From Candidatus Peregrinibacteria bacterium (GTDB lineage: Bacteria; Patescibacteriota; Gracilibacteria; UBA1369): a DNA stretch of 64,000 nucleotides. A model generated the notes under the pieces. That model was not told the origin of the DNA and ran no database searches. It saw nothing but the letters and a program-made list of their open reading frames with translations. Shown here one piece after another: positions 55,404 to 64,000 of this stretch. The first letter of the stretch is position 1. Every line of letters begins with the position of its first letter. The DNA is taken from positions 1-64,000 of the forward strand of contig JADZCU010000004.1 in assembly GCA_020851415.1 (NCBI GenBank), given 5' to 3'. The translations under genes were made by a program, and so were the position numbers.

Positions 55404-56222
55404 ATGACGGAATCAATAGATGATGGTTTGGGTGGTCTGCGAGCCGAGGTGGAACCTTATGTTCAGCGGTTTGCACATGTTTGTGCCGATGCTAAACAAA
55501 AAGAGGAGATGGAACAGCTGGTTTTTACTTTGTATGTGAGCGTGGATCATCCACAGCAGTTTCTTGCTTTTGTGGATAGTTTTCATGTTGCTTGCACGTC
55601 TTTGGGAGATTTTCGAAGATTGTGCAGTGCGGCTGTTGATTTTACGAATGTGTGGAGGGATACAACGATTGCTCGTTTAATGACAACTATGGTTCGGGGA
55701 CGAATTTTGCTTCGGGATGAAAGTGGAGCCATGAGGGCGCACGGTGCTGGAATTGCCCGATTAGAACTGTTGGTGAGTTATTTATGTGAAGACAGATTTA
55801 TTGATTGGTTTAACAGGGGACTGGATGAAGGGTCAGATGCTGTTGCTGCTATGAGATTTTTTGAGGGAAGTTCGGGTTTTGTTGATTTGTTGGATTGGGT
55901 ACATAATTCTGTAACGGTGAATCCGCACGTTCTTCATCTTTTTGTTGAGTTATGGAAGGCCAACGGGGTTGATGATTGTAAGAAGTTTGCACGTTTGTAT
56001 AAACGTTATGTGGATGATCCGGTAGGGTATGGCTCGTTGAATTACGCCATGAATATTATGAAAGATGGCTATGCTCTGGTTGCCGAGAGATTTTTAATCT
56101 ATCTCACAAAAAAGCGAAATGTTCGCGTTGAGGATCTGTATCGTGGCGTGTGTGATTTCCTGGAAGCAAATAACGAAAGGGGAGCTTTGGAGCTTTTGAA
56201 TTTAGAGGCTAGTGGTCAGTGA
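55404..56222 (+). CDS. hypothetical protein
   Basis: likely start MTESIDDGLGGL; 3' end overlaps rsmA tail. Confidence 0.65.
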   Translation: MTESIDDGLGGLRAEVEPYVQRFAHVCADAKQKEEMEQLVFTLYVSVDHPQQFLAFVDSFHVACTSLGDFRRLCSAAVDFTNVWRDTTIARLMTTMVRGRILLRDESGAMRAHGAGIARLELLVSYLCEDRFIDWFNRGLDEGSDAVAAMRFFEGSSGFVDLLDWVHNSVTVNPHVLHLFVELWKANGVDDCKKFARLYKRYVDDPVGYGSLNYAMNIMKDGYALVAERFLIYLTKKRNVRVEDLYRGVCDFLEANNERGALELLNLEASGQ

Positions 56223-57044
56223 TTTGAGGTTTTGAATGAGTCGGTTCCAATCTTGAATACTGAGTTCTTGAGGTCGGATTGTTGGTTCGATGTTGGATTT
56301 TTTGAGGAGTTCGGTCAGACCTTCTTTGGTAATATTGATTCCTGATCGGAGTGAATTGGAAAGCGTTTTCCGGCGTTGTGCGAAACAAACCTTAATTAAC
56401 CGGAAGAAGAGTTTGATATCTTCCACTGCCGGTGCCGGGTATACATCAATTTTTAAAATGGCTGAGTCTACTTTTGGTGCGGGGAAGAAATTATTTTTAC
56501 TGACATAGTCCACGATAGATGGCTTGCCGAATATTTGAACCTGCAGGCTGAGGACTGAATGGTCGCCGTCTTTGGCACAGATTTTTTGCGCCACCTCTTT
56601 TTGGATGAGAAGCACAATGGTTTGTGGTCTGAGTTCTCCAGGATTTTTTGGCTGGAGGTAATGGCTTATTAGCGGCGAGGTGATGTAGTAGGGGATATTG
56701 GCTACAAGTTTGTATGGTTCCGGAGGGAGGTCGGTTTTGAGGGCGTCAGCGTGGATGACATTTAAATGAGGGTATGTTTTTTGAAATTCTTTTAGGTGGG
56801 GGATGAGCCGGTCATCAAGTTCTATGGCAATAACTTTGGCTTCAGCTTCAAGTAGTGCCATTGTGAGTATTCCCGGTCCCGGTCCGACTTCTACAACGTT
56901 GTCACCGGGTTTGATACCTGATGCTTCAATGATTTTTTTGATTATTTCCGGATTGATCAGAAAATTTTGACCGAGACTTTTGTTGGTCCAGAAGTTGTTT
57001 TTTTTGAGCCAATCGATAAGTTCTGTCGTGTTTTTATAGGCCAT
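56202..57044 (-). CDS. rsmA: 16S rRNA dimethyladenosine transferase
   Basis: KSLGQNFLINPEIIKKIIEASGIKPGDNVVEVGPGPGILT; VANIPYYITSPLISHYL. Confidence 0.97.
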   Translation of the reverse strand: MAYKNTTELIDWLKKNNFWTNKSLGQNFLINPEIIKKIIEASGIKPGDNVVEVGPGPGILTMALLEAEAKVIAIELDDRLIPHLKEFQKTYPHLNVIHADALKTDLPPEPYKLVANIPYYITSPLISHYLQPKNPGELRPQTIVLLIQKEVAQKICAKDGDHSVLSLQVQIFGKPSIVDYVSKNNFFPAPKVDSAILKIDVYPAPAVEDIKLFFRLIKVCFAQRRKTLSNSLRSGINITKEGLTELLKKSNIEPTIRPQELSIQDWNRLIQNLKSLTTSL

Positions 57045-57330
57045 TTTTTGTTGTTGTGATGTGGAATTTTTTGCGCGGGGATGTTGTTCCTTGGGTGATT
57101 TGTATGCAAGAGCGGGGAACTTTGAATGTATCTGCCAATACTTGAATTATTTCGTCATTGGCTTTGCCTTTTTCCGGCGGGGCAACCACTTTTATTTTGA
57201 GTGCAGTGCCTAAGAATCCGCTGATGCCGGTGTAACTGCTTCCAGGAACAGCTTTTACTTCCAGGGTTATTTCTCCATGTGTGCTCAGGATTTTTTTGAT
57301 TTGTTCCAGTTGTTTTGCGGGATCATCCAT
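57034..57330 (-). CDS. DUF167 (YggU-type) protein
   Basis: LEVKAVPGSSYTGISGF...LKIKVVAPPEKGKANDEIIQVLADTFKVPRSCIQITQGTTSPRKKFHI. Confidence 0.92.
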   Translation of the reverse strand: MDDPAKQLEQIKKILSTHGEITLEVKAVPGSSYTGISGFLGTALKIKVVAPPEKGKANDEIIQVLADTFKVPRSCIQITQGTTSPRKKFHITTTKNGL

Positions 57331-60172
57331 ATTTTTTTCGAACAAAGATTTTACGCATTTCTTCAACAACTAAAACTATCAGTGACGCGCCCAGGATGAT
57401 ACTCCAATCGCTGAAGTTCAAACTGGTTGTGTGGAGGTATGTTTGCATAAATGGAATTTCCACAATGGCGATTGTTGTTAGAATTGAAATACAAATTGCG
57501 CCCAAAAGGAACGGATTGGTGAAAAATCCCAGTTTAAAGATAGAGTTTTTTTCGCTGCGCGAATTGAATGCGTTTACCATTTGGATAATAACAAGCAGGG
57601 CGAAAGCGACACTGGAGCCCTTGAGATGTACTTGACCGTCATCGGTTATTGCTTGTCCCCAACTCCACCCGTATCGGTAGAGTGTCCAAATGTAGGTTCC
57701 CATTACCAGAGCTCCCATGATAAGACCCAAATAGAGGTATCTTTCTACAAACGGTTTGGTCATGATTTTTTCTTTTGGATTTCGTGGTTTTCTCTCCATG
57801 ATGCCAGGTTCTGATGGGTCAATGCCCAGCGCTACTGCTGGCAGTACGTCTGTTCCAATGTCTATACAGAGAATTAAAATTGCCGTGAGGGGCGATGGTA
57901 ATCCCAGGATGATTGCTACAAAAATGGTGAGCAGTTCCGCTATATTGCAGGAGAACACATAGAATACAAATTTTTTCAGGTTATCGTAAATGGTGCGACC
58001 TTCTTTAATGGCTGTGACGATTGTGGAGTAGCTATCGTCAGCTAAAACCATGTTGGAGGCTTCTTTGCTTACATCGGTTCCGCTGATGCCCATTGCTACG
58101 CCAATATCTGCACGTTTTAATGCGGGGGCGTCATTGACTCCATCACCGGTTACCGCCACTACTTCACCGGATGCTTTGAGCAGGGTTACGATGCGGAGTT
58201 TGTGTTCGGGACTTACACGGGCAAAGATTATATCCAGATTTTTTTCGTTCAGTTTGGCACTGAGTTCTTTGTCATTGATGTTGTTTACGTCTTCACCGGT
58301 CATAATGATATGTTTGCGCTGGTTTTGGCCGATGATATTTAATTGTTTGGCAATTGCTTCCGCGGTTAGGCCGTGGTCGCCTGTAATGATATATGTGCGG
58401 ATGCCGGCTTTATGAGCCATATCAACGGCAGCTTTTACTTCAGGGCGTGGCGGGTCGATCATGCCGATCATTCCAACGAACGTCATGTTTTTTTCTATAT
58501 CATCTTTTAGGAATAACCAGGAACCTTCTTTTTTTCCTTTATTTATTTCTGTTTCGGAAACTGTTCGGTAGGCGAAGCCAAGGCCACGGAGCGCCCGGCG
58601 TGCCATGCCTTCATTTAAACTGATCAATGAGTTTTTCCCGTCTTTATCAAGTTTTACCTCGCGTCCGTTGAAATTGAGATGTTGTGAGACGCTAATGACG
58701 CTGTCCGGAGCGCCTTTTGTAACTGCCCAGTACTCGCCGGTTTCTCTATTTTTGAGGATTACCGTCATACGTTTTCTGGTGGAATCAAAAGAGAGTTCGT
58801 AAATTTTTTCGTATTGGTCACGTAATTTTTGCAGATCAAATCCGGCTTTTTCTCCGAGGGTTAATAAAGCACCTTCTGTTGGGTCGCCAGTTATTTTCCA
58901 TTGTCCGTCTTGTATGTGCAGATCTGCGTTGTTGCAGAGTCCTGCAGCGATGATGAGGATTTCCAATGAGTTGAAAACATTTGGTTGTTTTTGTTGCATA
59001 GCCAAAAGATCTTCTCTTTGATGTTCATAATCTTCGTACATGCCGTTTTCTTCACCAATGGTGACGCAGTGTTTGTTGTTCTGCTCAATGTGTATTGAGC
59101 CCTGAGGGTTGTACCCTACACCGCGTACGGATGCTTCATATTGGTCAAAATACAGCTCTTTGACGGTCATTTCGTTTTTGGTCAGTGTGCCGGTTTTATC
59201 ACTGCAAATAACGGTTGTTGAACCGAGTGTTTCAACGGCTGAGAGCTGTTTCATGATGGCATTCTTTTTGGCCAGCCTTTGAACACCAATGGCAAGAGCG
59301 ATGGTTACTGTGGCAGGAAGTCCTTCAGGTACGGCGGCGACAGCAACGGAAGATGCAAACAACAGTGCATCTACAAAATATTTTCCTTGAAGCGTAACTC
59401 CTACAATAAATAAAATTGCTGAAATCACTAACGCAATTTTCCCCACGAAGACACCTATTCTTTGGAGTTCTTTTTCCAGTGGGCTGAGATCTTTTTTTGT
59501 TTCGGTTGTAAGTTTTGCCACCTGACCCATTTGCGTATTCATGCCTGTTCCAATGACAATAGCTTTACCACTGCCATGTGTGACATTTGTTCCCATGAAT
59601 ATTACATTTTCTTTTTCCGACTCGGTGGCATTGGTTTCAGGTAAATCCCGGGTGAGCTTTTGTACGGGAACTGATTCACCAGTTAACGCGCTTTCAAGTG
59701 TTTGGAGTTCATTTGCTTCAAATAAAACCGCATCAGCTGTTATGTTGTCACCTTCCAGGATAACTAAAATGTCTCCCGGTACTACTTCCCGGGCATCAAT
59801 CTCGTTTTGGACTCCGTTTCGTATTACTTTTGCCTTTGGTGCTACCAACTTTCTCAGTGCCTCAATGGCTTTTTCGGCGCGATATTTTTGAACAAAACCG
59901 ATTGTGGCGTTGAGTACGACGATGAAAAAAATAACCGCAGCGTCGCGACCTTCACCACCAATCAGCGCTATGAATGCAGCAAAAATCAGCAACAGAACCA
60001 TTAGATCTTTAAACTCCTCCAGAAAAGTAATAATTAGAGGTTTTTTCTTTTTGGCTTGGAGAACGTTGAATCCGTGGAATTTTTGTCTTTTTATGACTTC
60101 GTCGTCGGTAAGTCCATTCAGGCAGGTTTGGTGTTTTTCCAATAAGGGTATGAGTTCTTTTTGGTTGAGCAT
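57323..60172 (-). CDS. cation-transporting P-type ATPase (calcium ATPase-like)
   Basis: VICSDKTGTLTKNEMTV, TGDGVNDAPALKRADIGVAMG, 949 aa. Confidence 0.97.
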   Translation of the reverse strand: MLNQKELIPLLEKHQTCLNGLTDDEVIKRQKFHGFNVLQAKKKKPLIITFLEEFKDLMVLLLIFAAFIALIGGEGRDAAVIFFIVVLNATIGFVQKYRAEKAIEALRKLVAPKAKVIRNGVQNEIDAREVVPGDILVILEGDNITADAVLFEANELQTLESALTGESVPVQKLTRDLPETNATESEKENVIFMGTNVTHGSGKAIVIGTGMNTQMGQVAKLTTETKKDLSPLEKELQRIGVFVGKIALVISAILFIVGVTLQGKYFVDALLFASSVAVAAVPEGLPATVTIALAIGVQRLAKKNAIMKQLSAVETLGSTTVICSDKTGTLTKNEMTVKELYFDQYEASVRGVGYNPQGSIHIEQNNKHCVTIGEENGMYEDYEHQREDLLAMQQKQPNVFNSLEILIIAAGLCNNADLHIQDGQWKITGDPTEGALLTLGEKAGFDLQKLRDQYEKIYELSFDSTRKRMTVILKNRETGEYWAVTKGAPDSVISVSQHLNFNGREVKLDKDGKNSLISLNEGMARRALRGLGFAYRTVSETEINKGKKEGSWLFLKDDIEKNMTFVGMIGMIDPPRPEVKAAVDMAHKAGIRTYIITGDHGLTAEAIAKQLNIIGQNQRKHIIMTGEDVNNINDKELSAKLNEKNLDIIFARVSPEHKLRIVTLLKASGEVVAVTGDGVNDAPALKRADIGVAMGISGTDVSKEASNMVLADDSYSTIVTAIKEGRTIYDNLKKFVFYVFSCNIAELLTIFVAIILGLPSPLTAILILCIDIGTDVLPAVALGIDPSEPGIMERKPRNPKEKIMTKPFVERYLYLGLIMGALVMGTYIWTLYRYGWSWGQAITDDGQVHLKGSSVAFALLVIIQMVNAFNSRSEKNSIFKLGFFTNPFLLGAICISILTTIAIVEIPFMQTYLHTTSLNFSDWSIILGASLIVLVVEEMRKIFVRKKYG

Positions 60173-60176
60173 GATA

Positions 60177-60830
60177 TTATTTTAATTGATCTTTACGCCA
60201 TTTTTTTATATTTGCATGATGTCCGCTTATTAATACTTCCGGTACTTTCAATCCCATAAATTCTTCCGGACGCGTGTAATGCGGGTACTCCTTTTTGCCA
60301 TCCAATACTTTGGAAAAAGTTTCTTCTTCACTTGAATAATCGTCACCGAGAATACCTGGGATGAGTCTACTTATGGTGTCCAGCAGAACCATAGCTGGCA
60401 ATTCACCACCAGTTAAAACATATTTCCCAATAGATATTTCAAAATCCACGCAGAGATCTATTGCTCGTTGATCTATACCCTCATAGCGTCCGCAGAGTAG
60501 AATGAGGCCTGATTTTTGATATTTTTTTGCCAGTGTTTGTCCATAATTTTGCGTGAGCATTTTTCCCTTTGGACTCATATAAATTACCGGACCTTTATTG
60601 AGTTTTTTTACTGCTTGAACACAATCATATATTGGTTGTGCCATCATCAGCATTCCTGCGCCGCCTCCATAAGGTGGAGCATCCACTTTTTGGTGTTTGT
60701 CCTTGGTGTATTTACGAATATCGTGAACAACAATTTCCAGTTTATGATCTTTAATGGCTCTTTTTATAATGCTTTCGCCAATATAGGAGTCAAAAATTTC
60801 CGGAAAAATGGTTAAAAGGTCAAAGCGCAT
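60177..60830 (-). CDS. trmD: tRNA (guanine-N1)-methyltransferase
   Basis: MRFDLLTIFPEIFDSYIGESIIKRAI; LLCGRYEGIDQR; IGKYVLTGGELPAMVLLD. Confidence 0.98.
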   Translation of the reverse strand: MRFDLLTIFPEIFDSYIGESIIKRAIKDHKLEIVVHDIRKYTKDKHQKVDAPPYGGGAGMLMMAQPIYDCVQAVKKLNKGPVIYMSPKGKMLTQNYGQTLAKKYQKSGLILLCGRYEGIDQRAIDLCVDFEISIGKYVLTGGELPAMVLLDTISRLIPGILGDDYSSEEETFSKVLDGKKEYPHYTRPEEFMGLKVPEVLISGHHANIKKWRKDQLK

Positions 60831-60888
60831 GCGAGAAAAATCAGATCTTAGCGTGATGAATACTACTGACTTAGGTATTGTAACATAC

Positions 60889-60917
60889 TTGCTATAACAT
60901 TTCTAATGTTGTATAAT
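60889..60917 (+). promoter_or_regulatory. sigma70-like promoter TTGCTA-N17-TATAAT with inverted repeat AACATT-TCT-AATGTT in the spacer
   Basis: read directly upstream of the 60945 CDS. Confidence 0.7.
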
Positions 60918-60944
60918 TTTATGTAATGTATGTAATGGGTACTT

Positions 60945-62192
60945 ATGGCTATGCGTGGCTCTTTATCGACAATTCCAGACCCGGATCCAATACCAGAGCT
61001 TGGTAAATGGAACGAGGTTGAAGCAGGTGAATCTGTGACCATATCATCACTGCATTTAACGAATGGTGTTGTTTTGGAAATGTCTAGTAGTAAAGAACTT
61101 GGAGGCTTGGTGACAAGGGCTGTTCGAATTCCTCGAAATAATACTCCCAATGACAAAGTTATTGATGGCTATGAAGTGCGTTATTCAAATGGTCTTCAAA
61201 GATATTTTACCGCTCCTTCACAGTTTGTGACGGGAAACGCAGTTGAGCCATTAACAGGTGTTCCATTTACCTTTTCGGTAGAAAGTGATTCAGGTTTTGT
61301 TCTTCACAATGAACAGGGAAAAGTGCCGGCTTACTATCGCTTACAAAAGCTGCATGATTCCATTCGTTATGGTTCCGGGGTTCAAATTCCACCGGCCGGC
61401 GAAGATGCGACTCTTGACGGTCACCTGGATGTGACTAAGAAAATTGTGGCTTTTACTACACGGGGTTTGGGCAGAACTAAATATCTGCATTCTAATGAAG
61501 ATTGCGTGGGGTTTGGTAATAGGCGGGTGGTGGTGGCGGATGGTGTTGGAAGTCGCTACCATAGTGAATTGGCTTCACATTTAATAGTGGAAAGTATCAT
61601 TACGGATCCTGCCGATTTTGATCAGTCGATTGGTGATGCCAGTGTGCATTTGAACTCTTATAATACAAATTTTAATACTCTGGTTACAGAAAATATTGCT
61701 CCTGATGTTGTTTTTGCTGCCGCTGAGGTACATGGGAATAAGATACGGATTGTTCATTGTGGAGATGTTCGATGGCGTTTGTTTCATAATGGAAAAGTTA
61801 TAGCCGCCAGTAAGGACTTTTCCAAAGTTCAGGAATTATTAGATGCAGGGGCAATTACTGAAAAAGAGGCTATTACTCACAGTGAAAGAAATATTATCAC
61901 CAGTACGGCGTTGCTGGGCTTGAAGTCTTTTAGGGATTTAAAGGCACTTCCAGGATCGATACTTATGCTTTGCACGGATGGTTTGGATGGTGTTACTGAT
62001 GAAGAGATTATGAATCTACATAAGGATCACATGAATCGATACACTGTGATGGATGAGATTCAGAAACTTGTGGCTCTTAGAAATAACTCAGGTATGATTC
62101 CGGGTCTCTATAATGAAGGCGGTAAAGTGAAACTGGATTATTTCCCGGCTGCTCCTTGCGACAATGTAGGTGTGGCTTTTGTTTACTTTTAG
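60945..62192 (+). CDS. PP2C-like phosphatase domain protein with extra N-terminal region
   Basis: KYLHSNEDCVGFGNRRVVVADGVGSRYHSELASHLIVE; IRIVHCGDVRWRLFHNGKVI; GSILMLCTDGLDGVTDEEIM. Confidence 0.8.
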   Translation: MAMRGSLSTIPDPDPIPELGKWNEVEAGESVTISSLHLTNGVVLEMSSSKELGGLVTRAVRIPRNNTPNDKVIDGYEVRYSNGLQRYFTAPSQFVTGNAVEPLTGVPFTFSVESDSGFVLHNEQGKVPAYYRLQKLHDSIRYGSGVQIPPAGEDATLDGHLDVTKKIVAFTTRGLGRTKYLHSNEDCVGFGNRRVVVADGVGSRYHSELASHLIVESIITDPADFDQSIGDASVHLNSYNTNFNTLVTENIAPDVVFAAAEVHGNKIRIVHCGDVRWRLFHNGKVIAASKDFSKVQELLDAGAITEKEAITHSERNIITSTALLGLKSFRDLKALPGSILMLCTDGLDGVTDEEIMNLHKDHMNRYTVMDEIQKLVALRNNSGMIPGLYNEGGKVKLDYFPAAPCDNVGVAFVYF

Positions 62193-62205
62193 ATTTGATC
62201 TAAAA

Positions 62206-62236
62206 AAAACACCCCGCCATATCGGGGTGTTTTTCG
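62206..62236. terminator. bidirectional intrinsic terminator AAACACCCCG-CCATAT-CGGGGTGTTTTT
   Basis: 9-bp stem with A/T tracts. Confidence 0.93.
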
Positions 62237-62266
62237 GGTTGGTATAGTAAGTTCGTACTCTTTCTT

Positions 62267-62719
62267 TTAGCGTTTGCTGAACTGTGGAGCGCGACGAGCA
62301 CGTTTGAGACCTGGCTTTTTGCGTTCTTTTACACGTGCATCACGTGTAAGGAAGCCTGCTTTTTTGAGTGTACCGCGAAGTGTTTCATCAAATACGATCA
62401 GGGCGCGAGCTATACCATGGCGAATTGCTTCAGCCTGAGCGCTCATGCCGCCGCCGGCTACTTTTACGGAAACATCAAAATTCTTTGAGTGACCAGTAAG
62501 TTTTAACGCAGATTGAATTACTCCATGTGCGCTTGGAACTGTGAAGTATTCATTTTCAGGTTTATCATTTACTGTAACTACACCTTTGCCTTTAGCATAT
62601 AAACGAACACGTGCTACCGCTGTTTTTCGTTTGCCTGCAGAGTAGTAATATTCTTGAGCAACTGTTTTTTTTGCAACAACCGGTTTAGTTGTACCTGATT
62701 CTTCAGTCTTTTTCACCAT
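62267..62719 (-). CDS. rpsI: 30S ribosomal protein S9
   Basis: YYSAGKRKTAVARVRLYAKGKG...GLKRARRAPQFSKR. Confidence 0.99.
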   Translation of the reverse strand: MVKKTEESGTTKPVVAKKTVAQEYYYSAGKRKTAVARVRLYAKGKGVVTVNDKPENEYFTVPSAHGVIQSALKLTGHSKNFDVSVKVAGGGMSAQAEAIRHGIARALIVFDETLRGTLKKAGFLTRDARVKERKKPGLKRARRAPQFSKR

Positions 62720-62747
62720 AGGATAGGGGAGTTGAGATGTTTAAATA

Positions 62748-63176
62748 TTAGAGTTCAATAGGTTTTGGCTGTTGAGCTTCGTGGTCATGCTCAGCACCAC
62801 TGTATACTTTGAGTTTTCTCAAAATATCTTTTTTCAATTTGTTGTGTGGAATCATGCCTGCAACTGCCATTTCGATCAGTTTTTCAGGTTTTACTTCACG
62901 TTGTTTTGCAGCTGTAATAGCTTTTAAACCGTTTGGGAAACGGGAATGTTTGTAATAAACTTTCTGTTCAGCTTTGTTACCTGTTAATCGTACTTCTTTG
63001 GCATTGATAACTACAACGTAGTTTCCGCTGATAACATAAGGTGCAAATGTAGGGCTGTTTTTGCCACGGAGTAATGCAGCAATTTTACTTGCAACACGGC
63101 CTAGGCTTTTACCTTTTACATCTACCAGGTTCCATTCCTGTTTGATTTCAGATTGTTTTGGGGCGAATGTTTTCAT
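62748..63176 (-). CDS. rplM: 50S ribosomal protein L13
   Basis: WNLVDVKGKSLGRVASKIAALLRGKNSPTFAPYVISGNYVVVINA. Confidence 0.99.
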   Translation of the reverse strand: MKTFAPKQSEIKQEWNLVDVKGKSLGRVASKIAALLRGKNSPTFAPYVISGNYVVVINAKEVRLTGNKAEQKVYYKHSRFPNGLKAITAAKQREVKPEKLIEMAVAGMIPHNKLKKDILRKLKVYSGAEHDHEAQQPKPIEL

Positions 63177-63210
63177 GATTATTTGGGATTAACCCGGATT
63201 ATAGACAAGA

Positions 63211-63564
63211 TTATACAAGTTCAATTTGAACGATTGGAGCTGCGTCACCTGCGCGGAAACCCATATCGCTGATGCGTGTATAGCCGCTGTTGCGATCCTG
63301 GTATCGTTTTGTGATTTCGTCGACGAGCTTTTTGGAGCAGATCTCACTTTGGACAAGAGAGCTTACTTTACGAATGGCAGTTTTCTTATCAGCATGTTTT
63401 GCATCGTTGATAAGTTTATCCATAATTCCCTGAAGAGCTTTAGCTTTTGCTTTGGTAGTCTTGATTTTCTCTTCAAGAATCAGAGATGTAGCCAGGTTAT
63501 ACATGAGGAGTTTTCTCTGTCCTTTTGGCAGTCCGAGGTAGAGCTTTTTTACATTATGTCGCAT
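63211..63564 (-). CDS. rplQ: 50S ribosomal protein L17
   Basis: KLYLGLPKGQRKLLMYNLATSLILEEKIKTTKAKAK. Confidence 0.98.
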   Translation of the reverse strand: MRHNVKKLYLGLPKGQRKLLMYNLATSLILEEKIKTTKAKAKALQGIMDKLINDAKHADKKTAIRKVSSLVQSEICSKKLVDEITKRYQDRNSGYTRISDMGFRAGDAAPIVQIELV

Positions 63565-63591
63565 GGTCGTGAGTGAGATGAAATGACAAAT

Positions 63592-64000
63592 TTATTCTTT
63601 AGCCAGGCTCTTGTCGCGGGTTGCGAGAGCTGCAGCAACTTCTGTGAGTGCCTTTTTACCAAATCCGCGGAGGTTTGACAACTTACTTTCTGTACATTTT
63701 TCGAGCTGTTCAACTGAACCGATTCCGCCGTTGATCAAAGCATTCAATGTACGAGGGGAGAAACCAAGGATTTCAATAGGAGTATAGGACTCTTGTGCTG
63801 GTTTATTCTTTTCTTCAGCTTGTTCTTTTTCAGCGATCTTTTTGAAATCGCTCATGTATGCTTCCTCAACCATTGCGTTTTCCTGATTGAAGAGGCTGAA
63901 GTAAGACTGGAGAATGTTAGAAGCGAATTTAACTGCGTCTTCCGGAGTGATTGAACCATCTGTCATAACTTCCAGAGTGAGCTTATCAAGGTTGGTCATT
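63592..64000 (-). CDS. rpoA: DNA-directed RNA polymerase alpha subunit, C-terminal part (truncated by window edge)
   Basis: DKLTLEVMTDGSITPEDAVKFASNIL..PIEILGFSPRTLNALINGGIGSVEQL..LSNLRGFGKKALTEV. Confidence 0.97.
   Translation of the reverse strand, partial: MTNLDKLTLEVMTDGSITPEDAVKFASNILQSYFSLFNQENAMVEEAYMSDFKKIAEKEQAEEKNKPAQESYTPIEILGFSPRTLNALINGGIGSVEQLEKCTESKLSNLRGFGKKALTEVAAALATRDKSLAKE

Noticed and set aside
1-64000. CRISPR arrays
   Set aside because: no regularly spaced direct repeats seen

Overview
The window reads as a chromosomal segment of a low-to-mid-GC bacterium using the standard code (TGA is a stop, e.g. nrdJ). The gene families are compatible with a Peregrinibacteria/CPR-like lineage, but that taxonomic guess is weak. 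Core content: pentose-phosphate/phosphoketolase genes (transketolase C-terminal part, xfp, rpiB, rpe, prs), pyrimidine genes (carA, pyrB, pyrC, pyrE, pyrF), class II ribonucleotide reductase (nrdJ), uvrB, a DinG-type helicase, an RND-adaptor/ABC exporter, rsmA, a P-type ATPase, trmD, and rpsI-rplM-rplQ-rpoA at the right edge. It also holds three S-layer-homology (SLH) proteins, two toxin-antitoxin modules, one tRNA-Arg and one complete IS1595-type insertion sequence with 8-bp target duplication. The most unusual signals are: (1) a free-standing ~0.6 kb apparently structured ncRNA at ~39.9-40.54 kb with promoter-like box, many helices and its own terminator; (2) two places where the coding tail plus stop of a housekeeping gene (transketolase, rpe) recurs as a diverged copy on the far side of inserted cargo genes, suggesting 3'-end-targeting gene cassettes; (3) two ~120-bp long hairpins with different arms but the same conserved internal motifs (TTACTTCGT / CCTCGTAA); (4) a dispersed repeat (CTTAGCTACGCCTTTACGTACACCCGG-like) at gene 3' ends; (5) a perfect palindrome that encodes SLPGQT in either orientation; (6) a very GC-rich island encoding a low-complexity protein. 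All helices and repeats were found by eye; no searches or folding were run.
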